From the NCBI RefSeq assembly GCF_025847275.1, contig NZ_JAOZEV010000011.1, forward strand, positions 1-64,000: a stretch of DNA of 64,000 nucleotides, read 5' to 3'. This DNA is from Flavobacterium frigoritolerans (GTDB lineage Bacteria; Bacteroidota; Bacteroidia; Flavobacteriales; Flavobacteriaceae). The notes under the pieces were generated by a model. It was given only the letters and a program-made list of their open reading frames with translations, did no database searches and was not told where the DNA came from. Of the stretch, positions 37,553 to 44,515 are shown piece by piece. The first letter of the stretch is position 1. Every line of letters starts with the position of its first letter. Made by a program: the position numbers and the translations under genes.

Positions 37553-38722
37553 ATGAATTTATCCAAAACTAGTGTCATGTTTATGGCAGTTTGCACTGGA
37601 CTTATAGTTGCAAACCTTTATTATTGTCAGCCTTTAATTGTTTTAATTGCCAATGAATTTAAGATTCCCGAAGCTGATGCGGGAACAATCACCTATCTTA
37701 CTCAAGCAGGTTATGCCATCGGACTTTTCTTTATGGTGCCGCTTGGAGACAAAATCGAAAGAAAAAAACAAATTTTGATAACCACGCTTGCAACAGTAGT
37801 TGCTTTGGTTATAGCAGCTACAGCCCAAAGTTTTTTAGTTTTAGAAATTGCATCGCTTCTTATCGGAATCACCTCCATAGTTCCTCAGTTAATTTTGCCT
37901 TTGGCAGCTTCTTTGAGTGATCCTAGTGAGCGAGGTAAAGTTGTAGGAACAATTATGAGTGGTTTGCTTGTTGGGATTTTATTATCAAGAACTTTAAGCG
38001 GAATTATAGGAGATATTTGGGGTTGGAGATCTATGTTTTGGATTGCGGCAGGGATATGTTTACTTATCTTTTTTGTTATGCAAAAACAATTCCCGTATAA
38101 TAAACCAGTATTTCATGGCTCATATGGACAATTATTACAGTCGCTTTTTACACTTATAAAAACACAGCCATTATTAAGAGAAGCTACCTTGATCAACGCA
38201 TTTTGTTTTGCACAGTTTGGGGCTTTCTGGACAACAATGGTATTGTTATTATCAGATGCTCCTTTTCATTTTACCAGTTCAACAATTGGTCTTTTTGGAA
38301 TAGTTGGTGCTACAGGAGCTTTAGCAGCTCCATTAGTGGGAAGGCTAGGAGATAAAGGAAATTCAAGAATAGCAGTAGGATATGGTTGTTTAATGATGTT
38401 AATTAGTTTTATTGTTTTCTACTTTTCAGGAAATAGTATAGTAGGAATAATTATCGGAATAGTTTGTATTGATATAGGGATTCAAGGAGTTCATATTTCT
38501 AACCAAACCAGAGTTTATTCGTTATTACCAGAAGCTAGAAATAGATTAAATACAGTATTTATGTCATTCAGCTTTTTAGGAACAGCAGCAGGTTCAGCTT
38601 ACGGATTGTTTTTATGGAAAGTAGGAGGATGGCATGCAGTAACTATAGGATGTGCTGTTTTGGCATTATTGGCATTAACAGTTTATGGATTAACATATAA
38701 AAAAACGAATTCGAAAGGATAA
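37553..38722 (+). CDS. MFS transporter
   Basis: A 389-residue major facilitator protein with 12 predicted membrane helices. The loop 2-3 motif is GDKIERKKQ (G-D-x-x-x-R-K-K type). The helix 5 region, GKVVGTIMSGLLVGILLSR, resembles antiporter motif C, which points to drug/H+ or metabolite efflux rather than uptake. The substrate is unknown. The start is ATG 37553 by homology length, though the promoter position leaves 37577 (residue 9) possible. A lipoprotein gene follows nine bases downstream, so the two form an operon. Confidence 0.9.
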   Translation: MNLSKTSVMFMAVCTGLIVANLYYCQPLIVLIANEFKIPEADAGTITYLTQAGYAIGLFFMVPLGDKIERKKQILITTLATVVALVIAATAQSFLVLEIASLLIGITSIVPQLILPLAASLSDPSERGKVVGTIMSGLLVGILLSRTLSGIIGDIWGWRSMFWIAAGICLLIFFVMQKQFPYNKPVFHGSYGQLLQSLFTLIKTQPLLREATLINAFCFAQFGAFWTTMVLLLSDAPFHFTSSTIGLFGIVGATGALAAPLVGRLGDKGNSRIAVGYGCLMMLISFIVFYFSGNSIVGIIIGIVCIDIGIQGVHISNQTRVYSLLPEARNRLNTVFMSFSFLGTAAGSAYGLFLWKVGGWHAVTIGCAVLALLALTVYGLTYKKTNSKG

Positions 38723-38731
38723 GATTTTAAG

Positions 38732-39037
38732 ATGAAAAAGATAATGGTTCTCATTAGTTTTCTTTTATTAAGCCAGTGGTGTGTAAGCTGTAAAAAGACG
38801 CTTACTGATGAGCAGATAAAAGGCTATTTTTGGAAATGTGGAGAACCTTGCGGACTGGGAGATGTTATAGTATTTAATGAAAATACACTTCTTAGAAACG
38901 ATACCATATTTTTGAATCAGATTCCCTATGGGAAAATTGTAAAGAGAACTAATAAATTTGATGAGGATACTAAAATATCAGTTGTCAATCTTGAAAATCC
39001 AGTTATTAAAGATACTTGTATTTTTCACGCAAAATGA
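38732..39037 (+). CDS. Small lipoprotein, unknown
   Basis: A 101-residue predicted lipoprotein: signal peptide with lipobox CVSC and C20. The mature domain has three further Cys residues (WKCGEPCGLG and a Cys near the C-terminus) and a beta-rich pattern (GDVIVFNENTLLRNDTIFL in parts). I do not recognise a family. It starts nine bases after the MFS transporter gene, so co-expression is expected, but a functional link is not shown. Confidence 0.7.
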   Translation: MKKIMVLISFLLLSQWCVSCKKTLTDEQIKGYFWKCGEPCGLGDVIVFNENTLLRNDTIFLNQIPYGKIVKRTNKFDEDTKISVVNLENPVIKDTCIFHAK

Positions 39038-39083
39038 TATAGAATTAATTCGTAAATTTGCACATCAATAAAAAATATATACA

Positions 39084-40016
39084 ATGGAAAACGGAATATA
39101 CGCTAAATTCAATACCACTAAAGGTTCGATTTTAGTAAAATTAGCTCACGATTTAACACCAGGAACAGTTGGTAACTTCGTTGGATTAGCAGAAGGAAAT
39201 TTAGAAAATAAAATTAAACCACAAGGAAATAAATATTACGACGGATTGAAATTTCACCGTGTAATTCCTGATTTCATGATTCAAGGTGGATGTCCACAAG
39301 GAACAGGAACAGGTGGTCCTGGTTATAGCTTTGATGATGAATTTCACCCAAGTTTAAAACATGATAAACCAGGAGTTTTAGCAATGGCAAATTCAGGACC
39401 AGCAAGTAATGGTTCTCAATTTTACATTACACACGTTCCGACAAGTTGGTTAGACGGAAAACATACTGTTTTTGGTCACGTTGTAGAAGGACAGGATATT
39501 GTTGATTCAATTGCTCAAGGAGATGATTTAACTAGTGTTGAAATTGTAAGAGTAGGAGAAGAAGCTGAAAAATGGAATGCTATCGAAGCTTTTATTACTT
39601 TTAAAGGAGAGCGTAACAAGCGTGATGCTGCTATGAAAGCAGAAGCAGAAGCTGCAATAGAAAAACTTGCTGCAGGTTTTGAAAAAACAGAAAGCGGTTT
39701 ACGTTACCAATTTATCCAAAGAGGTGATGGTAAAAAAGCTGAGAATGGAAAGACAGTTGCAGTTCACTATGAAGGTTCATTAGATAACGGTAAAGTATTT
39801 GATTCTTCTTATCCAAGAAAAAAACCAATCGAATTTAAATTAGGTCAAGGTCAGGTTATCGAAGGTTGGGATGAAGGAATTGCTTTGTTGAAAGTTGGAG
39901 ATAAAGCACGTTTCGTAATTCCATCGCACTTAGGATATGGTCCATCTGGAGCAGGAGGAGTTATTCCACCAAACGCAAACTTAATTTTCGACGTTGAATT
40001 AATGGACGTTAAATAA
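39084..40016 (+). CDS. Cyclophilin-FKBP fusion peptidylprolyl isomerase
   Basis: A 310-residue cytosolic protein joining two unrelated prolyl isomerase families. Residues about 1-165 are a cyclophilin (KFHRVIPDFMIQGG, ANSGPASNGSQFYIT, WLDGKHTVFGHV). About 166-205 is a charged helical linker (RNKRDAAMKAEAEAAIEKLA). About 206-310 is an FKBP domain (VAVHYEGSLDNGKVFDSS in parts, GQVIEGWDEG, IPSHLGYG, IPPNANLIFDVEL). Active-site residues of both domains are present, so both are probably active. No signal peptide is seen. TAAATTTG at 39053-39060 is a likely -7 element. Dual-family immunophilins of the CFBP arrangement have been reported from flavobacteria. Confidence 0.94.
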   Translation: MENGIYAKFNTTKGSILVKLAHDLTPGTVGNFVGLAEGNLENKIKPQGNKYYDGLKFHRVIPDFMIQGGCPQGTGTGGPGYSFDDEFHPSLKHDKPGVLAMANSGPASNGSQFYITHVPTSWLDGKHTVFGHVVEGQDIVDSIAQGDDLTSVEIVRVGEEAEKWNAIEAFITFKGERNKRDAAMKAEAEAAIEKLAAGFEKTESGLRYQFIQRGDGKKAENGKTVAVHYEGSLDNGKVFDSSYPRKKPIEFKLGQGQVIEGWDEGIALLKVGDKARFVIPSHLGYGPSGAGGVIPPNANLIFDVELMDVK

Positions 40017-40052
40017 TAAAAAAATAAGCAAAATTATATTTTGTAATATTTG

Positions 40053-40085
40053 AATCCCAAAGCGAGAGTTTTGGGATTTTTTTTA
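40053..40085 (+). terminator. Terminator of the PPIase fusion gene
   Basis: ATCCCAAA pairs with TTTGGGAT around GCGAGAG-type sequence, followed by eight T. Confidence 0.85.
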
Positions 40086-40109
40086 TATTTACTCCAAAAA
40101 AAACTAAAA

Positions 40110-40412
40110 ATGAAATCAAGAATCTTAACCATAGCAGCACTAGCTGTGATTGTTTTTTCGTGTGCTACTAAAAAAGAAGTTGCAAAAGTTGTAGAAACTG
40201 CTGAGTCAGTAAAAGTGGCTGAAATTACTCCAGCAGTTGCCGGAGGACAGAATTTGTATGATAATAATTGTGGCAAATGCCATAAATTATTTAAAGCAAC
40301 TGATTTTACAAAAGAAGACTGGAAACCTATCTTGGTGCGTATGCAAAAGAAAGCACATCTTGATGATACACAAATGGCTTCGATTTCAGATTATATTACT
40401 TCGCAATTGTAG
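40110..40412 (+). CDS. Small c-type cytochrome lipoprotein
   Basis: A 100-residue protein with a lipoprotein signal (lipobox VFSC, C18), a short Lys/Val/Glu-rich linker and one cytochrome c domain. The haem site is C54-G-K-C57-H58. M79 or M89 is the likely axial ligand. It is a periplasmic, membrane-anchored single-haem electron carrier. The partner oxidase or reductase is not in the window. An ATG 20 codons upstream (40050) lies within the preceding terminator, so 40110 is the start. Confidence 0.88.
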   Translation: MKSRILTIAALAVIVFSCATKKEVAKVVETAESVKVAEITPAVAGGQNLYDNNCGKCHKLFKATDFTKEDWKPILVRMQKKAHLDDTQMASISDYITSQL

Positions 40413-40439
40413 AAGTATTTATATATAATCAGTATCATG

Positions 40440-40474
40440 AAACTATTCGGTGGGATATCTGGATAGTTTTTTTT
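40440..40474 (+). terminator. Terminator of the cytochrome gene
   Basis: AACTATTC (40441-40448) pairs with GGATAGTT (40461-40468), followed by a T-run. Confidence 0.75.
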
Positions 40475-40489
40475 GTTTTAAATCAGGCA

Positions 40490-40518
40490 TAAAAAAACAC
40501 CTTCACAAGTGAGGTGTT
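40490..40518 (-). terminator. Terminator of the Rnk/GreA-like gene
   Basis: AACACC and GGTGTT pair around a loop containing TTCACAAGTGA. The A-run at 40491-40497 supplies the T-tail on minus. Confidence 0.75.
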
Positions 40519-40525
40519 TAAAAAA

Positions 40526-40924
40526 TTATTGATTGCTTACAGGCAGTACATTAGATACAGCAATTATTTTTAAAGTTTTTATTCCAGCAGGTAATTCCCA
40601 ATCAACTTCATCATTTTCTTTAAAGCCAATTATAGCAACACTTAAAGGTGCCAGAATAGAAATTTTTCCTTGTTTTACGTCAGCATTTGAAGGTAAGACA
40701 ATTTGAATTTTCATTTGTTTCTTAGCTTTAACATCTTCAATGGTAACGTGAGAATTGATTCTTACAATTGAATCGTCCAGGATGTCTCCTTTGCTAATAA
40801 TAGCTCGATCCAATTCTTGAGCAAGTTGCCCAACTTCTTTAGAGTTTGTAGCGTTTTTACTCTTTAGGATTAATTCCCTCAAGAGTTGATAATCTGTTGT
40901 ACAGAAAGTGGGTGTTGGTTTCAT
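40526..40924 (-). CDS. Rnk/GreA-GreB C-terminal family protein
   Basis: A 132-residue protein with a helical N-terminal part (DYQLLRELILKSKNATNSKE in parts) and a GreA/GreB C-terminal FKBP-like domain (about 55-132: DSIVRINSHVTIEDV, KISILAPLSVAIIGFKENDEVDWELP, a common GreA/Rnk signature). It lacks the long coiled-coil hairpin of true GreA, so it resembles Rnk, which binds RNA polymerase without stimulating cleavage. The role in transcription is inferred from the family. The upstream spacer has three hairpins that may form its leader. Confidence 0.85.
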   Translation of the reverse strand: MKPTPTFCTTDYQLLRELILKSKNATNSKEVGQLAQELDRAIISKGDILDDSIVRINSHVTIEDVKAKKQMKIQIVLPSNADVKQGKISILAPLSVAIIGFKENDEVDWELPAGIKTLKIIAVSNVLPVSNQ

Positions 40925-41123
40925 ATCTATTGTGTTTTTTTATTTGAATGAGATTTTTTGTTTTAGGCAATCTCAAAAACCTTGTATTTGAGTTAAATTA
41001 AAATACAGATTAATGTTTATTTGTAAATGTGAAATTTATGAAATTGTAAAATGCGTAGAAATTATAATGCAAAGAGAGAATTCTTTGTAAATAAAATAAA
41101 ATAACTAAATTTTAAAATGTAAT

Positions 41124-41227
41124 CCTCCGCCTGAAAGAAGAAATTGAAATAGACGGAGGCCTAATTAACGAAGGCCTTGGTGTGCGAATTTAATACAACG
41201 ACACGTGGTTTTCTTGTATAAGAAAAC
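41124..41227. other. Structured intergenic segment with three hairpins
   Basis: In the 395-base gap between the thioredoxin-like and Rnk-like genes, CCTCCGCCT (41124-41132) pairs with AGACGGAGG (41151-41159), one mismatch. AGGCCT occurs at 41157 and again at 41172. GTTTTCTT-GTAT-AAGAAAAC (41208-41227) is a perfect hairpin. Both genes are on minus, so this lies downstream of one and upstream of the other. It could be a terminator plus leader RNA or a transposon relic. GC is higher than around it. Confidence 0.5.
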
Positions 41228-41319
41228 AACAACGAAATAACCGTCAATTGTATAATGCTCAACATGAGATGATTTATTATGATTTGCAAAGTTAATCAAA
41301 CTTATTTAATGAATAGTCT

Positions 41320-41874
41320 TTATTTCCATTTAATATTGCACCCCATACTTGGTTTCTGTGGGTTTTTGATATTTCGGTTATAAATTAAGGAATCTATAGC
41401 ATTTCTTAAATCACTTCCACTAAGAGTAATTCCGTTTCCAGGTCTTGAATCATCTAGTTGTCCGCGATAAAATAATTTATCCTGATTGTCAAATAAGAAA
41501 AAATCAGGCGTACAAGCAGCGTCATAAGCTTTGGCAACTTCTTGGGTTTCATCATATAGATATGGGAAGTCTATTTTATGAGTAAACGCAAATTCGGTCA
41601 TAAAATCAGGTCCATCCTGAGGATATTGAATAACATCATTGCTAGAAATTGCTATAACCCCTATTCCTTGCACACGATAATCATTAGCAATCATAACAAC
41701 CTCCTCGATTACGTGAAGCACAAATGGGCAATGATTACATATAAACATAACAAGAGTTCCCTTCGTGCCTTTTAAGTCGTCATAAGAGTACTCAAAATTA
41801 GAATTGGTATCTTTTAGTTTAAACTTTGGAGCCAGAGTACCAAGTGGTAACATGTTTGAAGTAGTTCGTGCCAT
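41320..41874 (-). CDS. Thioredoxin-like redoxin
   Basis: A 184-residue thioredoxin-fold protein of the AhpC/TSA-redoxin type (GTLAPKFKLKDTN N-terminus) with a CxxC site, C46-N-H-C49, in MFICNHCPFV. Further segments are GVIAISSND, FPYLYDETQEVAKAY and the cis-Pro region ACTPDFFLFD. The pattern is that of the widespread 'thioredoxin family protein' of about 185-200 residues, whose partner is unknown. No signal peptide is present, so it acts in the cytoplasm. It is monocistronic. Confidence 0.88.
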   Translation of the reverse strand: MARTTSNMLPLGTLAPKFKLKDTNSNFEYSYDDLKGTKGTLVMFICNHCPFVLHVIEEVVMIANDYRVQGIGVIAISSNDVIQYPQDGPDFMTEFAFTHKIDFPYLYDETQEVAKAYDAACTPDFFLFDNQDKLFYRGQLDDSRPGNGITLSGSDLRNAIDSLIYNRNIKNPQKPSMGCNIKWK

Positions 41875-41940
41875 TATTGTAGAATAATTAATTTATTCAA
41901 ATTTAACTTTAAAATTCTGCATAAGAGGGCATAAATATCA

Positions 41941-41993
41941 AAAAAATATCCAAAGAAGCTTTTATTTGTTAGTAATTAGCTCTTTGGATATTT
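41941..41993 (-). terminator. Terminator of the alpha/beta hydrolase gene at 42003
   Basis: AAATATCCAAAGA (41944-41956) pairs with TCTTTGGATATTT (41981-41993), and further AGCT pairing extends the stem. The A-run on the left gives the T-tail on minus. Confidence 0.8.
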
Positions 41994-42002
41994 ATACGTT
42001 TT

Positions 42003-42896
42003 TTATGAATTTAAAAAACTCAGTAAATCTGAATTTAGTTTGTCTCTTTCTGTGTAAAATAAGCCATGTGGGGCGCCTTCATAAATAATATATGTGTTAT
42101 CATTAATTGCTTCGGCAGCTTTTTTAGATGTAAGTTCAATAGGAACTATTTTATCGGCATCACCATGAATAATTAAGGTCGGTACATTTATGGAGTCAAG
42201 TTCATCTCTAAAATCAGTTGTCGAAAAAGATTCAGCACATTTTAATGTAGCTCTTGGAGAAGCAAAAGAACATAACATTCTGTAATATTCTAATAACACA
42301 GTGCTTAATGGGCGGTTAATGATTGTAACTCCAAAAAATGTTTTTCCAAAATTATCCAAAAATTCTATTCTGTCCTCTTTGATGGCGTTTGCTGTTGCGT
42401 CACTTTTTTCTTTTGGGCGGCCTTCTGGATTATCATCTGTTTTTGGTAAATAAGGTATAACTGACGAAATAAGAGCTGCTTTTGTAACTCCTTTTCCGTT
42501 ATGACGGCTAAAATAGCGTACTACTTCGCCACCACCCATAGAAAAACCTACCAGAGTTGCATCTTCTAACTCTAGTTGCTCGATAATTTCTTTTAAGTCA
42601 TCGGTTAAGCTATCATAGTCATATCCGTCCCAAGGTTGTGAAGATTTACCAAAACCGCGACGATCATAGGCGATTACTCTATAGTTATTTTGAACTAAAA
42701 AGTCTATTTGATATTCCCACATTTCATTAGAAAGAGGCCAGCCATGAATAAGTATAACGGGTTTTCCTTGTCCATAATCTTTTACATATAGTTTTACATT
42801 TGATGCTGTTTCTATATATTTGTCTGTAGATGGTTGCAATAAGTTAAACTTAGAATCTCTTAGAGATTGGCTGGTATTAATTTGAAGATTTTCCAT
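42003..42896 (-). CDS. Alpha/beta hydrolase, cofactor-free haloperoxidase/arylesterase type
   Basis: A 297-residue hydrolase. The oxyanion motif is ILIHGWPLS and the nucleophile elbow is GFSMGGGE with the central Ser. The acid Asp lies in IIHGDADKIVP and the catalytic His in EGAPHGLFYT. RGFGKSSQPWDGYDYDS is characteristic of the bromoperoxidase/aryl-esterase group. Relative to typical 275-residue members it has an N-terminal extension of about 25 residues. No signal peptide. The substrate is unknown; perhydrolase or esterase activity is likely from the family. Confidence 0.88.
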   Translation of the reverse strand: MENLQINTSQSLRDSKFNLLQPSTDKYIETASNVKLYVKDYGQGKPVILIHGWPLSNEMWEYQIDFLVQNNYRVIAYDRRGFGKSSQPWDGYDYDSLTDDLKEIIEQLELEDATLVGFSMGGGEVVRYFSRHNGKGVTKAALISSVIPYLPKTDDNPEGRPKEKSDATANAIKEDRIEFLDNFGKTFFGVTIINRPLSTVLLEYYRMLCSFASPRATLKCAESFSTTDFRDELDSINVPTLIIHGDADKIVPIELTSKKAAEAINDNTYIIYEGAPHGLFYTERDKLNSDLLSFLNS

Positions 42897-43038
42897 TTTT
42901 TTATTTTTTAATTAAAGGGTATTAAATTACTTCTGTATAAGTAAAAGTAAAAGCTATAAAAAAATATACGTTATATAATTAACTGCAATGCTTACAATAT
43001 TAATAGGTTGCGAAATAATAATTTAGTAAAAATAAAAT

Positions 43039-43374
43039 ATGGATTTAACTTGGTCAGAATTTGAAAGAGTAGAAATGAGAGTGGGAACAATTATACAAGT
43101 AGATGATTTTCCAGAGGCTCGTAAACCCGCTTATCAACTTACAATAGATTTTGGAACAGAAATCGGAATCCGAAAATCATCAGCACAAATTACCAAGCGA
43201 TATACTAAAGAAGAATTAAAAGACAGACAGATTGTTGGGGTTGTTAATTTTCCTAAAAAGCAAATAGGAAGATTTATGAGTGAGTGTCTTGTAATTGGAG
43301 CAGTAGGAGAGGAAGGCGACGTTGTTTTATTAGCACCGGATTTTAAAATCGAAAACGGATTGCGAATAGGATAA
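43039..43374 (+). CDS. csaA: tRNA-binding protein CsaA-type
   Basis: A 111-residue single OB-fold of the EMAP/tRNA-binding type. It starts LTWSEFERVEMRVGTI, then FPEARKPAYQLTIDFG, KSSAQITKRY, VVNFPKKQIGRFMSECLVIG and VVLLAPD, all family hallmarks. CsaA proteins are dimeric, bind tRNA and have been called export chaperones; the physiological role is not settled. The length equals other CsaA proteins. It stands alone on plus within a minus-strand block. Confidence 0.92.
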   Translation: MDLTWSEFERVEMRVGTIIQVDDFPEARKPAYQLTIDFGTEIGIRKSSAQITKRYTKEELKDRQIVGVVNFPKKQIGRFMSECLVIGAVGEEGDVVLLAPDFKIENGLRIG

Positions 43375-43377
43375 TTA

Positions 43378-43430
43378 GTTTTTAGCCTCGGTTTATAGTT
43401 TACGGTAGCTACTGGATACAGGGACTGAAT
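43378..43430. repeat. CAGT/ACTG-family array, degenerate copy
   Basis: GTTTTTAGCCTCGGTTTATAG is nearly the reverse complement of the end of the array at 31175-31196. It lies in the short gap between the convergent csaA and hydrolase genes. Confidence 0.5.
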
Positions 43431-43432
43431 AA

Positions 43433-43984
43433 TTAAAGCATGTCAATCTTCAAGATCAATTGTTTCAATATTTCTTGTCCTTCTTCCCAGTATTTCAAAT
43501 CTGAATCGGAGTTGATGTGTCCTTTTTGTCCAATATTTACAAAGTCACTTCCCCACATTTTGGCAAAATATTCTTTTCTTTCAAAGGATGCATAGGGATC
43601 GTTTTCACTAGCTACAACTATTGACGGAAATGGTAATTTGACAATTGGCATTGGCGAAAAGTTTCTTATACATTCAGGAGTGTGTTGAGGGGAGTCTACA
43701 TCGGCAGGGGCTACTAATAAAGCTCCAATGATATTTTTGTTGGTATTAGATATTGTCCAGTGTAGTACCAAAGAAACGGCTAGGCTATGTGCTATTAAAA
43801 TGGTTGGTTTGTCTAGTTTTGTAATTTCTTCGTTTAATCTTTTAATCCATTCCCCACGAACAGGTTCATCCCAATTGTCTTGAACTAAACGAATTGAATT
43901 TTTAAATTTCTTGTGCCAATACGTTTGCCAGTGTTTATCTCCAGAATTTCCTAAACCTGGTAATATTAATAAATTTGCTTCCAT
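43433..43984 (-). CDS. RBBP9/YdeN-family alpha/beta hydrolase
   Basis: A 183-residue small serine hydrolase. It starts LLILPGLGNSGDKHWQTYW, the family signature. The nucleophile Ser lies in ILIAHSLAVSL, the Asp in ASENDPYASF and the His in GQKGHINSDS. All three catalytic residues are present, so activity is expected. Substrates of this family are mostly unknown. It is in a minus-strand series after the PUR-type gene, separated by a terminator. Confidence 0.88.
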   Translation of the reverse strand: MEANLLILPGLGNSGDKHWQTYWHKKFKNSIRLVQDNWDEPVRGEWIKRLNEEITKLDKPTILIAHSLAVSLVLHWTISNTNKNIIGALLVAPADVDSPQHTPECIRNFSPMPIVKLPFPSIVVASENDPYASFERKEYFAKMWGSDFVNIGQKGHINSDSDLKYWEEGQEILKQLILKIDML

Positions 43985-44015
43985 TATTGGTGTTTTTTGA
44001 AATTTAAAAGATATA

Positions 44016-44051
44016 AAAAAAGTCCAAAAATTGACTAGATTTTGGACTTTC
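44016..44051 (-). terminator. Terminator of the PUR-domain gene
   Basis: AGTCCAAAA (44021-44029) pairs with TTTTGGACT (44040-44048). The A-run on the left serves the minus strand. Confidence 0.8.
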
Positions 44052-44072
44052 TACTTCTTAACAGTAAATTGA

Positions 44073-44447
44073 TTAGATGTCGTCAAAATCAATATCTGTA
44101 AAACTCGACCTGTGAGATACAAGCTCTTCTTTATCAGAACTGTATTCTTTCTTGAAATCTTTCTGATGTCTTTCGGAGATTACTTCTTCTCCTTTGTGGT
44201 TTAAAACATAAGAAGTCATTTCTCCTAAAATTTCAGCAAAAGCACTAAAATCTTCTTTGTACAAGTAAATCTTATGTTTCTTAAAATGGAAAGAGCCATC
44301 TTCTTCTGTGAATTTTTTGCTTTCGGTAATCGTGATATAGTAATCGTCTGCTTTTGTAGCTCTTACATCAAAGAAATAGGTCCTTCTTCCTGCTCGTAGT
44401 ACTTTAGAAAAAATCTCTTCTTTTTCTAACATGTCATTTTCTCTCAT
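44073..44447 (-). CDS. PUR-domain (DUF3276) nucleic-acid-binding protein
   Basis: A 124-residue cytoplasmic protein with a PUR-alpha-type fold: EIFSKVLRAGRRTYFFDVRAT, DYYITITESKK and HFKKHKIYLYKEDFSAFAEIL (each given in part). The fold binds single-stranded DNA or RNA; this bacterial family is conserved in Bacteroidota. The C-terminus is acidic (FTDIDFDDI). Starts at 44480, 44447 and 44432 are possible; MRENDMLEKEE at 44447 is preferred because it matches what I recall of relatives. It follows the ABC exporter gene by about 70 bases on the same strand. Confidence 0.88.
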   Translation of the reverse strand: MRENDMLEKEEIFSKVLRAGRRTYFFDVRATKADDYYITITESKKFTEEDGSFHFKKHKIYLYKEDFSAFAEILGEMTSYVLNHKGEEVISERHQKDFKKEYSSDKEELVSHRSSFTDIDFDDI

Positions 44448-44515
44448 AATCCGTTCTATCGATTTTTTATTTAATAGCAATCAAAAATCTTAAAAAAATA
44501 TCTATTATACAACAA

